From NCBI GenBank assembly GCA_963810915.1, contig CAWEPH010000014.1, forward strand, positions 1 through 64,000: DNA of 64,000 nucleotides. The letters are read 5' to 3'. The notes beneath the pieces are model-generated. The model saw only the letters and a program-made list of their open reading frames with translations, searched no databases and was not told the origin of the DNA. Both the position numbers and the translations under genes were made by a program. Positions 34,078 through 43,732 of the stretch are shown here, piece after piece (position 1 is the first letter of the stretch; each line of letters opens with the position of its first letter). Source of the stretch: JAOUEA01 sp963810915. Lineage in GTDB: Bacteria; Actinomycetota; UBA4738; HRBIN12.

Positions 34078-35379
34078 ATGAGCGAGGCCAAGACGATCGC
34101 GTTCTTCCCCGAGCCCGGCGCCTGGGGTCCGACCAACAATTGCGTCGCGATCGCCAACGTGCTGTCGGAGCGGGGCCACCGGATCGTCTTCGTGGTGGAC
34201 GAGTCGTTCGAGGGTGTGCTCGAGGCTAGAGGATTCGAGGAGCGCATGATGCGGATGGCGCCGCCCGAGGAGGACGCGGACCCCACGGCCGATCCCTGGG
34301 CGGAGTTCATCCGCGTGACGGCGCCCGAGTTCCGCAAGCCGACGATCGATCAGATCGAGACGGTCACGAAGCCGATCTGGGAAGCGCTCGTGGCGGGCGA
34401 GCAGTACTCGCACGAACGTGTGATGGACATCTGGGACGACGTCCGTCCGGACGCGGTCGTGACGGACAACGTCACGGGGTACCCGGCGGTGGAGCTCGCC
34501 GGCGCGCCGTGGGTCCGGTTCGTCTCGGCGAACCCGCTGGAGATGCGCGACGGGGATCTGCCTCCGGTGCTGTCGGGGCTCCCGGTTGCCGACCGGGGGG
34601 AATGGTCGGCGTTCCGGGCCGAGTACCACCGCCAGCACGAGGACCTGCTGCGGGAGCACAACGACTTCCGCGCGTCGGTGAACGTGGCGCCGTGCCCTCT
34701 GGACGAGTTCAACACCCATTCGCCCTGGTGCAACCTCTACCTGTTCCCGAAGGCGGCGGACTATGACCGTGCCGAGCCCCTCGACCCCACGTGGCACCGG
34801 CTGCAGTCCACCGTGCGGACCACGGACGCCGCGTTCGACATGGAGGAGCACCTGCCCGGGGACGGCAAGATCGTGTACCTCTCGCTCGGCTCGTTGGGGT
34901 GCATGGACGTCGGGCTGATGCAGCGGCTGATCGACGCGCTGGCGGCGACCGAGCATCGCGTGATCGTCTCGATGGGGCCGCTGAAGGATCAGATGACGCT
35001 GGGGCCGAACATGTACGGCGACCAGTTCCTGCCGCAGCCCTCGATCCTGCCGCAGTGCGACCTGCTGATCACGCACGGCGGGAACAACACGGTGTGCGAG
35101 GGCTTCCACTTCGGCTTGCCGATGATCGGCCTGCCGCTGTTCTGGGACCAGTACGACAACGCACAGCGTCTGGACGAGACGGGCTACGGCGTCCGCCTGC
35201 CCACGTACGACTGGACCGACGACGAGCTGGCGGCAGCGGTGAACCGGCTCCTCGCCGACGAGGACCTCTCCGCGCGGATGGCGACGATCGCCGCCGCCGT
35301 GCGAGCCGAACCGGGTCGCGTGAAGGGCGCCGACCTGATCGAACGGGTGGCCGTGACGGGCGAGCCCGTCACGCGCTAG
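34078..35379 (+). CDS. MGT-like UDP-glycosyltransferase (GT1 family)
   Basis: About 433 residues of the GT-B fold. The N-terminal half binds the acceptor. The C-terminal half has IVYLSLGSLG and the donor-binding block LPQCDLLITHGGNNTVCEG, then LPLFWDQYDNAQRL, as in macrolide- and glucuronosyl-type transferases. It would move a sugar from a nucleotide sugar to a small lipophilic acceptor, not identifiable here. ATG 34078 has AGGAGG 10 bases before it; ATG 34069 in the same frame is an alternative. Its stop overlaps that of the convergent corrinoid gene within CTAG. Confidence 0.88.
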   Translation: MSEAKTIAFFPEPGAWGPTNNCVAIANVLSERGHRIVFVVDESFEGVLEARGFEERMMRMAPPEEDADPTADPWAEFIRVTAPEFRKPTIDQIETVTKPIWEALVAGEQYSHERVMDIWDDVRPDAVVTDNVTGYPAVELAGAPWVRFVSANPLEMRDGDLPPVLSGLPVADRGEWSAFRAEYHRQHEDLLREHNDFRASVNVAPCPLDEFNTHSPWCNLYLFPKAADYDRAEPLDPTWHRLQSTVRTTDAAFDMEEHLPGDGKIVYLSLGSLGCMDVGLMQRLIDALAATEHRVIVSMGPLKDQMTLGPNMYGDQFLPQPSILPQCDLLITHGGNNTVCEGFHFGLPMIGLPLFWDQYDNAQRLDETGYGVRLPTYDWTDDELAAAVNRLLADEDLSARMATIAAAVRAEPGRVKGADLIERVAVTGEPVTR

Positions 35380-36053
35380 GCGCCGAGGACGACCTCCGCC
35401 TCCTTGGTGCTGCGACCCACCAGCTCGAGCGCCTTCTGCACGGCCTCGGGGGCATCGGGCGCGAAGCCGTCCGCGCCGATCGACGTGGCCCACTCCTCGG
35501 TCACGGGGGCGCCCCCGACCATCACCTTCACCTTGTCGCGCAGACCGGCGGCTTCGAGGGCCTCGATCACGACCTTCTGCTGCGGCACCGTGGTGGTGAG
35601 CAACGCTGAGAGTCCGACGATCGCGGGCTGCATCTCCTGCACCGCGGCGATGATCTTCTCCACCGGGACGTCCTTGCCCAGGTCGTGGACCTGGAAGCCC
35701 ACCGTCTTCAGCATCGCGCCGACCATGTTCTTCCCGAGGTCGTGCAGGTCGCCCTTCACCGTCGCCGTCACGACGAGGTCGCCCTTCTGCGCACCGCCCT
35801 TGGCCAGCAGCGCCGGCTCGACGATCTCGTTGCACTTCTTGAACAGCGTCGCGGACGCGACGACCTCGGGCAGGAAGACCTCGCCGCGCTTCCAGCGCTC
35901 GCCGAGCTCGAACATCGCCGCCGCCATGCCCTCTTCGAGGATCACGACCGGATCCACGTCCGCGTCCACCAGTCCCTGCGTGGCCTCCAGGGCGGGCTCC
36001 TTGTTGGCCGCCATCAGATTGACGCGCAGTTGCTCCAGCAGTTCCTCGGACAT
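35376..36053 (-). CDS. Corrinoid protein of a methyltransferase system (MtbC/MttC-like)
   Basis: 225 residues. A helical cap domain (residues 1-85) precedes a B12-binding domain with the signature GDLHDLGKNMVG, whose histidine is the lower cobalt ligand, and later GLSALLTTTV and VMVGGAPV. It would carry a methyl group between an MttB-type methyltransferase and a methyl acceptor. The start ATG 36053 has AAAGGG about 9 bases upstream. The MttB homologue lies 80 bases upstream in the same orientation, so the two act together. Confidence 0.9.
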   Translation of the reverse strand: MSEELLEQLRVNLMAANKEPALEATQGLVDADVDPVVILEEGMAAAMFELGERWKRGEVFLPEVVASATLFKKCNEIVEPALLAKGGAQKGDLVVTATVKGDLHDLGKNMVGAMLKTVGFQVHDLGKDVPVEKIIAAVQEMQPAIVGLSALLTTTVPQQKVVIEALEAAGLRDKVKVMVGGAPVTEEWATSIGADGFAPDAPEAVQKALELVGRSTKEAEVVLGA

Positions 36054-36133
36054 GTCAGGACCCTTTCGTCTGCAGTGATCGCCCCCGGAGCAACGCACGA
36101 TACCGCGCCCACCGCCGGAGCCGTTAGCCGCGG

Positions 36134-37600
36134 CTACTTCACGTACTCCCTCTCGAAGTCGTCGATCACCTTCTGGATCTCCGACTCGGCTCCGTCGGGC
36201 AGAGGGTAGGGCTCATGCGTCTCGATCAGCTGCTTGGCTTTCTCGGTGGCCTTGGCCTTGGGGACCGGCCGTCCGGCGGCCTCCCAGTCCTCCCAGCTCG
36301 CGTGGCTGAACATCTCGGTGGGCCACACGTCGTACATGTGCTCGAGCGTGTACTCCTGGTCCAAGAAGTGGTTCCCGGGACCGACGGCGTCGATCTGGTC
36401 CACCGCGTAGTCGACCTCGGCCGGATCGCCGACGCCCTCCGACGTGCTGGCGATCATGTCGAACAGCTCGGCGTCGAGCACCAGCTGCGCGTGGCTGAAG
36501 ACGCGGGCCGCGTACAGGAGGCCGGCCCCGGAGAACATGTCGACGCCCGCCACCCAGCTCGCGAATCCCGAGGCCGCGTTCTCCGCGCCCGCCTGCCAGT
36601 CGGAGGTGCGCGAGCCGCTCGCGAAGGTGCCCACCATCGACTTGAACCCGTACGCGCGGGCCAGCTGGGCGTTGGCCATCTGGAAGACGATGTCCTCGGG
36701 ACCTCCGCACACGGCCGCGCCGCTGCGCATATCCATCGTGGTGGCGCACGAAGCGTAGAAGGTGCGCGAGCCCGGCTGCAGGAGCTGCAGGGCGATGATC
36801 CCGGCGATGATCTCGGCGTTCGAGATCACGAGCGTGCCGGCCCGGCTGATGGGAGCGGTGGCGGCGAGGATCGGCATCACCATGAAGCCGCAGGGCACAT
36901 CGGCTTTCGCGAACTCGACGGCTGCCTGGAGCGGCCCCCCGTCGTAGACGAGCGGGCTCACGCTGCACTGGAACGCCGACACGATGGGGCGCTCGTGCAT
37001 CGAGGCGCCGCCACCGGCGATCTGCACCATCTCGGAGACGGCGCGGGCCTGCTCGGGCGTGACCGCCGTCATCATGCAGATGTGCTTGCCCGTGTTCAGC
37101 AGGTTCGCCTGCAGGTTGTTGAGGGGCTCGACCGGCACGGGGTACTCGCGCGCGGACGCGGGCTGCCAGATGTAGCCGATCTGCGGGAGCGCATCGCCGA
37201 TCCGCGTGGCGGTCGCGCAGTCCTCCTTGTTCGACGCACGGCGCTCGTCCGTCTCCAGGTCGACGACCTCCGCCGCGTTGCCGTCGACGCCCAGATAGCC
37301 GCGTGTGCCGTCGAGGACGAGATCGAGACCCGGCTCACGGGAAGATAGGGGCAGGTCGCGTGGGGCGATCTCCAGCATCTCGAGGGAGAGCGCCCGGGGG
37401 AACATCGCGCGGCTGGTGGCCTCGTCGATCACCGCGCCGGCGTTGCCGAGCTCCTTCAAGGTCACCTCCGAGCGGACCTCGATGCCCGTGCGCTCCAATA
37501 CGTCGAGGCTGGCTTCCTGGATCCGATGGAGCTGATCCTGGGTGAGGATGTCGAGTGGCTGCTCGCGATGCTTCACGGTGCGGATCGTGCGCTCGGCCAA
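36134..37600 (-). CDS. Trimethylamine methyltransferase family protein (MttB homologue without pyrrolysine)
   Basis: 488 residues of the MttB superfamily: LERTGIEVRSE near the N-terminus and the conserved core with SGAAVCGGPED and VDMFSGAGLL. The frame has no in-frame amber codon, so it is the non-pyrrolysine type. Characterised members of that type demethylate glycine betaine or other quaternary amines rather than trimethylamine. The partner corrinoid protein follows. The start TTG 37600 (LAERTIRTV) has AAGGA about 8 bases before it; the frame runs further upstream without coding character. Confidence 0.88.
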   Translation of the reverse strand: MAERTIRTVKHREQPLDILTQDQLHRIQEASLDVLERTGIEVRSEVTLKELGNAGAVIDEATSRAMFPRALSLEMLEIAPRDLPLSSREPGLDLVLDGTRGYLGVDGNAAEVVDLETDERRASNKEDCATATRIGDALPQIGYIWQPASAREYPVPVEPLNNLQANLLNTGKHICMMTAVTPEQARAVSEMVQIAGGGASMHERPIVSAFQCSVSPLVYDGGPLQAAVEFAKADVPCGFMVMPILAATAPISRAGTLVISNAEIIAGIIALQLLQPGSRTFYASCATTMDMRSGAAVCGGPEDIVFQMANAQLARAYGFKSMVGTFASGSRTSDWQAGAENAASGFASWVAGVDMFSGAGLLYAARVFSHAQLVLDAELFDMIASTSEGVGDPAEVDYAVDQIDAVGPGNHFLDQEYTLEHMYDVWPTEMFSHASWEDWEAAGRPVPKAKATEKAKQLIETHEPYPLPDGAESEIQKVIDDFEREYVK

Positions 37601-37748
37601 TGTCGGGTCCTTCCTCGGTGTCGGGGCGCGTGGCGGCTCAGCAGCCGAAGGTACGCCCCTCCAGGAGGCGGGTCCACCGTTGGCTCGACCGCGGGTCATG
37701 AACGGCGTCGGGAAGGGGCCGCAGAGGACGCGGGAGGGGGGTCGGGGC

Positions 37749-37754
37749 TAACCT
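37749..37754 (+). promoter_or_regulatory. Putative -10 element (TAACCT), leaderless
   Basis: It ends exactly 7 bases before the ATG at 37761, the same spacing as in the LuxR-linked promoters. No ribosome binding site is present. Confidence 0.45.
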
Positions 37755-37760
37755 CCGTGC

Positions 37761-38285
37761 ATGGCCGCACCCACGGGGTTCCCATCGCGACGCAGCGCGC
37801 TCCGCATCCTCGCCGACGGGAACCGCGAGGTCCGCGACCTGATCGCGCAGCTCCCGCCGCGTGCGCGCACGAGGCCCGGTCTCGGCGGGGGAGACTGGTC
37901 CCCGAAGGACTTGCTCGGCCACCTCGAGACCTGGGAAGGGTTCGCCCTCGACGCGCTCGATGCGTGGGACGAAGGTCATGGGCCCGCGTTCGAACGGGAG
38001 CTGTGGAGCCGCGGCACGAACGCGATCAACCGCGACGCCTACGAGCGGAAGAAGGGACGGTCGTTCCCGGACACGGTCCGCCGCGCCGATGCGACCCACG
38101 CCGCATTGATGGCGCGCATCGAGGCGATGAGCGACGCACGGTGGGGGAGCCCGGGGACGGCGCGCGGCCGCAAACCGGTGGGGGAGCGTCTCGGCGGCAT
38201 CCTGGGCGGGCCGAAGGGACACTTCCGTCACGCGGAGGCACATCTCAAGGATCTGCGTCCCTTCGTGGAGGACCACCGGAGGTAG
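37761..38285 (+). CDS. DinB/MDMPI-like protein
   Basis: 174 residues, four-helix bundle of the DinB/mycothiol-dependent maleylpyruvate isomerase type. GDWSPKDLLGHLETWEGF carries the first metal-site histidine, and GHFRHAEAHLKDL at the end supplies another. Such proteins are often metal-dependent thiol transferases using mycothiol or bacillithiol; the substrate is unknown. Leaderless start at 37761. Confidence 0.75.
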   Translation: MAAPTGFPSRRSALRILADGNREVRDLIAQLPPRARTRPGLGGGDWSPKDLLGHLETWEGFALDALDAWDEGHGPAFERELWSRGTNAINRDAYERKKGRSFPDTVRRADATHAALMARIEAMSDARWGSPGTARGRKPVGERLGGILGGPKGHFRHAEAHLKDLRPFVEDHRR

Positions 38286-38291
38286 GCGTCT

Positions 38292-39134
38292 TCAGCGCTG
38301 GATGACGACCGGCGTGCCGAGCCGCAACAGTGGCATGAGGCGATGGAGCGTGCGCTCGCTCACGCGCACGCAGCCCGCGCTGGCGCTACGCCCGATCGAG
38401 GACGGGTCGTTGGTGCCGTGGATCGCGAGCTGGTTGCCCCCGCTCCACCCGGCGGGCAGGTGCGGCTGGATCCCGGAGATCCCGAACGCGAAGGACCCGA
38501 GCGCGCTTCCGGAACCGAAGGGGATCCGGTCCGTCACGAAGTACCGTCCCACGGGCGTGGGGGAGGACGGCGCGCCGGTCGCACCGCGGGCACCGAACAG
38601 GGTCTTGCCGAACTTGGTGACCGTGATCCGGTGCCGCGAGAGGTCGACGTGGACCTCGACGAAGGTGCGCGCGTGAGCCAGGCCGCGCAAGGGGATCCAC
38701 CCGTGGCGATGCGGCCAGGTGTAGGGGAGCGCCACGCGCCCCCACCGGCCGTGCTTCACCGTCTCCTCGACCCATGCGGTGAGGGCGACGTGGTAGTACT
38801 TCGAGCTCGACACGAGGGTGCCGACCGCCCGTGCGCCGACGGACGGATGCGCGCGCGCCGTCATCGCGTGCGGGATGCGGACGAGCAGCTGCGGTTCGGG
38901 CCCCACGTGGGCCTGGTGGTGGCCGGTCTTCGTGACTCTCGCGCGCGGGGTAGGGGCGCGCAGAGGGGCGATCCCTTCCCCTTCCGCGAACGCCGTGGTG
39001 ACGGCAGGCATCGCATGGGCGGCGTCTCCCGGCTGGTGGCCCGCGAAGGAGACCACGCCGAGGGCTCCCAGGGCGACGACAAGGGCCACGATGGCCATGA
39101 CCCAGGTCGTCCGGAGACGGTGCTCGCGCGGCAT
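38292..39134 (-). CDS. L,D-transpeptidase (YkuD domain), exported
   Basis: 280 residues. One N-terminal membrane anchor (TTWVMAIVALVVALGALGVV) precedes a linker region, and the YkuD catalytic domain is C-terminal. The active-site motif HGTNDPSSIGRSASAGCVR holds the catalytic His and Cys. It would make 3-3 cross-links in peptidoglycan or attach proteins to it, outside the membrane. Confidence 0.92.
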   Translation of the reverse strand: MPREHRLRTTWVMAIVALVVALGALGVVSFAGHQPGDAAHAMPAVTTAFAEGEGIAPLRAPTPRARVTKTGHHQAHVGPEPQLLVRIPHAMTARAHPSVGARAVGTLVSSSKYYHVALTAWVEETVKHGRWGRVALPYTWPHRHGWIPLRGLAHARTFVEVHVDLSRHRITVTKFGKTLFGARGATGAPSSPTPVGRYFVTDRIPFGSGSALGSFAFGISGIQPHLPAGWSGGNQLAIHGTNDPSSIGRSASAGCVRVSERTLHRLMPLLRLGTPVVIQR

Positions 39135-39187
39135 CCCTCACGCATCGGCGACCGCATGAGGGCGCTTGAGGGCTTGGGTGTTGGGGG

Positions 39188-42100
39188 TCAGGAGGTCTGC
39201 GCCAGAGCGCCCGTCAGCGCGTCCACCTCAGCGAGGGCGGGCCGAGCGCCCAGGCGCTCGAAGGCGATGCGCGCCTCGCGCGCGACCTCGACCGCCTCCT
39301 CCGATCGTCCCTGCGCCGCCAGGCAGCGCGCCGCGCCCGTTCGCGTGAGCCCTTCCTCCAGCACGAAGCCGTAGGCCGCCCATCGCTCGGCCGCCTCCGT
39401 GTAGGCCTGGGTGGCGGCCTCGAGGTCGCCGTTCGCCTCGTCGATCGCGGCGCGTGAGGTCAGCAACGAGAGCCGATGTCGCTCGGTGTGGGCGCTCGAG
39501 GGATCGGGGATGATGGCCTCGGCCGTGTCGATCCGCCCCATCTCGACCAGCGCACGCACGACCACCGGCATCAGGAACCGCCGGTAGGCCGGGGCTCCCT
39601 CGGTCAGGTCCATGAAGGCGTCGAGCGCGCCGAGCGCGCCGGACGTGTCGCCCCGCAGGCGCAGACCCTCGAACAGGATGATCAGGGCCGGGGCGATGTA
39701 CTCCGGGTATTCGATCCGGCGAGCGTCGTCGACGAGCTCCTCGGCCTGCTCCACGAGCGAGGTCGCCTCCCCGCGACGCAGGCGCACCCACGCCTCGAAC
39801 AGGCTCGCGTACACACCCACCTGCGACCGGCCCTCCTGCGGTCGGTCCCAGGCCTCCATCTCGCTGCACATCTCGAGGACCGTGTCCCACTCGCCCAGAT
39901 CGAAGAGCGTCTCGAGCTCGCCCATGCGCGCCCATTGTGCGCGGGCCACGAATCCCCGCCGCGTGGCCAGCTCGTCGCTCTTGCGCCAGAGCTCCAGGGC
40001 CGTGGCAGGTCCCTGGCGCGACCAGAGCTGATACGCGAGGTTGCCGTAGGCGAGCACGGTCTCCTCGACGAGCCCGAGCTCGTGCCCCATCCGCACGGCT
40101 TCCTCCAGGTCCTCGAGGCCTTCGTCGTCGCCCAGCTCGCAACGCGATGCGCCGCGGTTCTGCAGGGCGAGGACGGTCTCGCCGCCCAGGCCGAGCTCGC
40201 GGCTGAGCGCCAGGGCCTTGTCGGACCACGCGAGGCACTCCGCGAAGCTGTCCGAGACGAGGAGCTCACCCGCCTTGCGGTTGTAGACGCGCGCGAGCTC
40301 GGGGCCCGGCGGCTCGGCCTCCAGCAGCTCAACCGCCTCCGACATGAGGTCGTGCGAGCGGCCCGTGTCGCCGGTGCGGGAGTAGTGGCGGGAGAGGAGG
40401 CCCATCGCCTCACCCAACCCCTGCCGGTCACCGGTGGCACGGAAGGCGACCATCGCCGCGAGGTAGAGCTGCTCGGCGTCGGAGAACCGTCCGCTCACGC
40501 TCGCGATCTCGGCGGCGCGCAGGGAGGCCCGAGCGCGTCCCGGATGCCGCTCGCCCATCAGCGCGAACGACTTGTCGAGATAGGCGGCCGCGCGGTCCGC
40601 GTCGAGGTTGCGGGCACGCTCGCCGGCGAGCACGAACGCCGAGGCCGCCTCGTCCCGCAGGTCGGCGCCGGGCTCGGTGCCGCTCGCAGCGGCGAGGTCC
40701 AGCATCTCCCCGTAGTGGTAGGCGATCTCCTCGGCGAAGTCCGCGGCGCGGTCGCCCGTGAGTCCGAGCTGCCAGCGCGCCACCGCGAGGTGCTTCGCCC
40801 CACGTGCGGCCCGGGGGATCTGTCGATACGCGACGTCGCGGATCAGGGCGTGCCAGAAGACGTACTCGGTCTGCCCCCGCACGCCCGAAGACGGCGACGT
40901 CCGGACCAGCTCACGGCGCACGGCCAGGTCAAGCAGGGCGCGCACCTCGTCCTGCGGGACGCCCGAGATGTGCGCGACCGCGCCGGGCCAGAACACCTTC
41001 CCGATCACGGCGGCGTCGTGCAGCAGGGCCTTCAGTGCGGGAGGGAGCACGTCCAACCGCGCCTCGATCAGCGACTGCAACGTCTCGGGCACCGTGATCG
41101 CCGTGTCGGAAACCACCACACGCCCCCCGGTCGTGTGATCGAGGATCCCGCGGTCCGCCAGCATCCGCACGAACTCCTCGGCGTAGAGCGGATTGCCTCC
41201 CGAGCGCTCGATCAACATCGCCTGGGTCTCGCTGGGCAGCACCACGCGATCGAGCAGTCCCGCGATGAGGCTCGCCGTCTCCCCGTCGGTGAGCGGCGGC
41301 AGGACGAGCTGCGTGGCCAGCGGGATGCCCCGGCCCCACCCCGGACGGCGGTCGAACAGCTCGGGCCGCGTGGCGCAGACCAGCATGATGGGGGCGTGGC
41401 GGGCTTCGCCCACGACCCGCTCGATGAAGTCGAGGAACGCGTCGTCGGCCCAGTGCAGGTCTTCGAAGACCAGCACGAAGGCGCCGCCGTGCGCGAGCGC
41501 TTCCAGGAACCGTATCCACGCGGCGAAGAGGTCCTCGCGGGGGAAGGCCTGGGTGGGGTCGCCCATCCCGAGCAGCGGCTCGAGCCGGGTGTGCAGCCAG
41601 AGGCGCTCGTCCTCCTCGGCATGCGTCGTGGCGAGCGCCGCGTCGAGCTTCTCGCGTGCGGCGTCCGGGTCGTCGTCGTCGAGGATCCCCGCCTCTGCCT
41701 TCAGCACCTCGCCCAGTGCCCAGAAGCTCACCCCTTCGCCGTAGGGCAGACATCGCCCCTGCCGCCAGCGCACGAGATCGGGGAGCTCCTCCACGTGTTC
41801 GGCGAACGTCGTGATGAGCCGCGTCTTCCCGATCCCGGGCTCGCCCACGATCGTGACGAACCGCAGGGCGTCTGGCGTCTCGTGCTCGGGCACGGCCTGC
41901 AGGACCCGCCGGAAGATCGTGCGCAGCTGCGCCGATTCGTCGATCCGGCCCACGAACGGCGTGGCGGGCCCGCGCGGATCGATGCCCGTGCGCGCCAGGG
42001 CCTCCACCGGCCGCCAGATGGGCTTCCCGTCGTCGCCCGGTGCGAGCGCCTCGTAGCCGACGAGGTGCCGCGTGGCCCGGTACGTGGGGTCGCCCACCGC

Positions 42101-42622
42101 GATGCCGTCGACCGGCGCCGAGGCCTGCAGGCGAGCGGCGTTGGTCACGACCTCGCCCGTCACGCGCTCGCCGACCCGCGGACCCGAGGGGCCCAGCGTC
42201 ACCACCGCCTCGCCGGTGTCGATGCCGATCCTCACCTCCAGGCCGTCGGCGACGCCCTGGGCGTTCATGCCGGCGATCGTGTCCTTGATCCGCAGGGCCG
42301 CGAGGACGGCGCGGATGGGGTCGTCCTCGTGGGCGATGGGTGCGCCGAAGATCCCCATCACGGCGTCGCCGATGAACTTGTCGACCTCGCCCCCGTAGAG
42401 TTCGATGACCTCCTTCAACGGTGCGTGGAACGCCATCAGCGTGGCGTGGACGTCCTCGGGGTCCGCGCGGTCGGAGCGCTCCGTGAACCCCACGAGGTCG
42501 CAGAACAGGACCGTCACCAGCTTGCGCTCCTCGCTCCCGACGCCGGCGAGTGGCGCTCCGCAGTTCAGGCAGAAGCGCGCGTGCTCGGGATTGGACTCGG
42601 CGCAGCGAGGGCAAACGACCAC
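39188..42622 (-). CDS. Adenylate/guanylate cyclase-AAA ATPase-TPR protein
   Basis: 1144 residues. The N-terminal zinc ribbon (CPRCAESNPEHARFCLNCG) is followed by a class III nucleotide cyclase domain (VTVLFCDLVGFTERSD, DKFIGDAVMGIFG; metal-binding aspartates present). A large AAA/STAND-type ATPase follows, with Walker A VGEPGIGKTRL near residue 275, then about 600 residues of TPR-like helices. Such proteins are common in actinobacteria as signalling or regulatory ATPases, and cyclase activity often remains unproven. I chose GTG 42622 because the zinc ribbon starts there, although the frame is open to 43660. It is divergent from the aldolase gene. Confidence 0.88.
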   Translation of the reverse strand: MVVCPRCAESNPEHARFCLNCGAPLAGVGSEERKLVTVLFCDLVGFTERSDRADPEDVHATLMAFHAPLKEVIELYGGEVDKFIGDAVMGIFGAPIAHEDDPIRAVLAALRIKDTIAGMNAQGVADGLEVRIGIDTGEAVVTLGPSGPRVGERVTGEVVTNAARLQASAPVDGIAVGDPTYRATRHLVGYEALAPGDDGKPIWRPVEALARTGIDPRGPATPFVGRIDESAQLRTIFRRVLQAVPEHETPDALRFVTIVGEPGIGKTRLITTFAEHVEELPDLVRWRQGRCLPYGEGVSFWALGEVLKAEAGILDDDDPDAAREKLDAALATTHAEEDERLWLHTRLEPLLGMGDPTQAFPREDLFAAWIRFLEALAHGGAFVLVFEDLHWADDAFLDFIERVVGEARHAPIMLVCATRPELFDRRPGWGRGIPLATQLVLPPLTDGETASLIAGLLDRVVLPSETQAMLIERSGGNPLYAEEFVRMLADRGILDHTTGGRVVVSDTAITVPETLQSLIEARLDVLPPALKALLHDAAVIGKVFWPGAVAHISGVPQDEVRALLDLAVRRELVRTSPSSGVRGQTEYVFWHALIRDVAYRQIPRAARGAKHLAVARWQLGLTGDRAADFAEEIAYHYGEMLDLAAASGTEPGADLRDEAASAFVLAGERARNLDADRAAAYLDKSFALMGERHPGRARASLRAAEIASVSGRFSDAEQLYLAAMVAFRATGDRQGLGEAMGLLSRHYSRTGDTGRSHDLMSEAVELLEAEPPGPELARVYNRKAGELLVSDSFAECLAWSDKALALSRELGLGGETVLALQNRGASRCELGDDEGLEDLEEAVRMGHELGLVEETVLAYGNLAYQLWSRQGPATALELWRKSDELATRRGFVARAQWARMGELETLFDLGEWDTVLEMCSEMEAWDRPQEGRSQVGVYASLFEAWVRLRRGEATSLVEQAEELVDDARRIEYPEYIAPALIILFEGLRLRGDTSGALGALDAFMDLTEGAPAYRRFLMPVVVRALVEMGRIDTAEAIIPDPSSAHTERHRLSLLTSRAAIDEANGDLEAATQAYTEAAERWAAYGFVLEEGLTRTGAARCLAAQGRSEEAVEVAREARIAFERLGARPALAEVDALTGALAQTS

Positions 42623-42681
42623 GGATCGAGTGTACGCAAGGCCTTCCGCGATCCGGTTGCCGGGGACCGACACGGGTCGCG

Positions 42682-42687
42682 TAGGCT
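42682..42687 (+). promoter_or_regulatory. Putative -10 element (TAGGCT) of the aldolase gene
   Basis: TAGGCT lies 25 bases before the ATG at 42713; a transcript from here would carry the GGAGGG ribosome binding site. Confidence 0.4.
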
Positions 42688-42712
42688 GGCGGGAACGACC
42701 ACGGAGGGAACG

Positions 42713-43729
42713 ATGAGCGTCCTGAACGAGACCGCGCTCGGCCTGGTGGCCCCCGGCAAGGGCATCCTGGCGGCCGACGAATCCACCGGCACGATCGCGA
42801 AGCGGTTCGACGCGATCGGCGTCGAGTCCACCGAGGAGCATCGCCGCGCCTACCGGGAGCTGCTCTTCACCACCCCCGGGGTGGGCGATCACATCAGCGG
42901 CGCGATCCTCTTCGACGAGACGATCCGCCAGTCCGCCGCGGACGGCCGCTCGTTCGTGCAGGTGCTCCAGGACGCAGGGGTGATCCCGGGCATCAAGGTG
43001 GACACCGGCGCCAAGCCGCTCGCCCTCTTCCCGCGGGAGACCGTGACCGAGGGGCTCGACGGGCTGCGGGAGCGCCTTGCGGAGTACCGTGCGCTCGGCG
43101 CGGCCTTCGCCAAGTGGCGCGCCACCATCTTCATCGGGGAGGGCCTGCCCACGGCGGAGGCGCTCAGCGCCAACGCTCATGCGATGGCGCGCTACGCCGC
43201 GCTCTGCCAGGAGGCCGAGGTCGTGCCCATCGTCGAACCCGAGATCCTGATGGACGGTGATCATCCGATCCGGGCCTGCGAGGATGCGACGGCCCGGACC
43301 CTGGACGCCCTGTTCGAGGAACTCGCGAGCGCGCGGGTCGACCTCGGCGGAACGCTGCTCAAGGTCAACATGATCGTCCCCGGCAAGGGCTGCGAGATCC
43401 AGGACGACGACACCACGATCGCCGCCGCGACGATCCGGTGCCTCACCGCCCACGTGCCGGCCGCCGTGCCCGGCGTCGTGTTCCTGTCCGGCGGCATGTC
43501 CGACGAGCAGGCCACCAACCGCCTGAACGAGATGAACCGCGCCGGCGGGCTGTCCTGGGAGCTCTCGTTCAGCTACGGACGAGCCCTGCAGGCGCCCTCG
43601 CTGAAGGCGTGGAAGGGGGAGCCGGCGAACGTCCCCGCGGCGCAGGCCGCGTTGGCCCATCGGGCGAGGATGAACGGCCTCGCGCGAAGTGGGGACTACT
43701 CCACCGACCTCGAGTCGCCCGCGGCGTAG
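42713..43729 (+). CDS. Class I fructose-bisphosphate aldolase
   Basis: 338 residues. GKGILAADESTGTIAKRF is the class I aldolase N-terminal block. VPIVEPEILMDGDH and GTLLKVNMIVPGK carry the active-site residues, the latter with the Schiff-base lysine, and VFLSGGMSDE the substrate phosphate site. It splits fructose 1,6-bisphosphate into two trioses in glycolysis or the reverse in gluconeogenesis. ATG 42713 has GGAGGG 6 bases before it. The length is normal for the family. Confidence 0.95.
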   Translation: MSVLNETALGLVAPGKGILAADESTGTIAKRFDAIGVESTEEHRRAYRELLFTTPGVGDHISGAILFDETIRQSAADGRSFVQVLQDAGVIPGIKVDTGAKPLALFPRETVTEGLDGLRERLAEYRALGAAFAKWRATIFIGEGLPTAEALSANAHAMARYAALCQEAEVVPIVEPEILMDGDHPIRACEDATARTLDALFEELASARVDLGGTLLKVNMIVPGKGCEIQDDDTTIAAATIRCLTAHVPAAVPGVVFLSGGMSDEQATNRLNEMNRAGGLSWELSFSYGRALQAPSLKAWKGEPANVPAAQAALAHRARMNGLARSGDYSTDLESPAA

Positions 43730-43732
43730 GGC

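Noticed and set aside
36134..37600. Pyrrolysine-containing MttB
   Set aside because: No in-frame TAG occurs in the gene; the frame is uninterrupted to its normal end.
39476..43729. A 1417-codon plus-strand open frame
   Set aside because: Only its last 339 codons (from 42713) are real, the aldolase. The rest is antisense to the cyclase/AAA gene, whose domains and motifs are clear.
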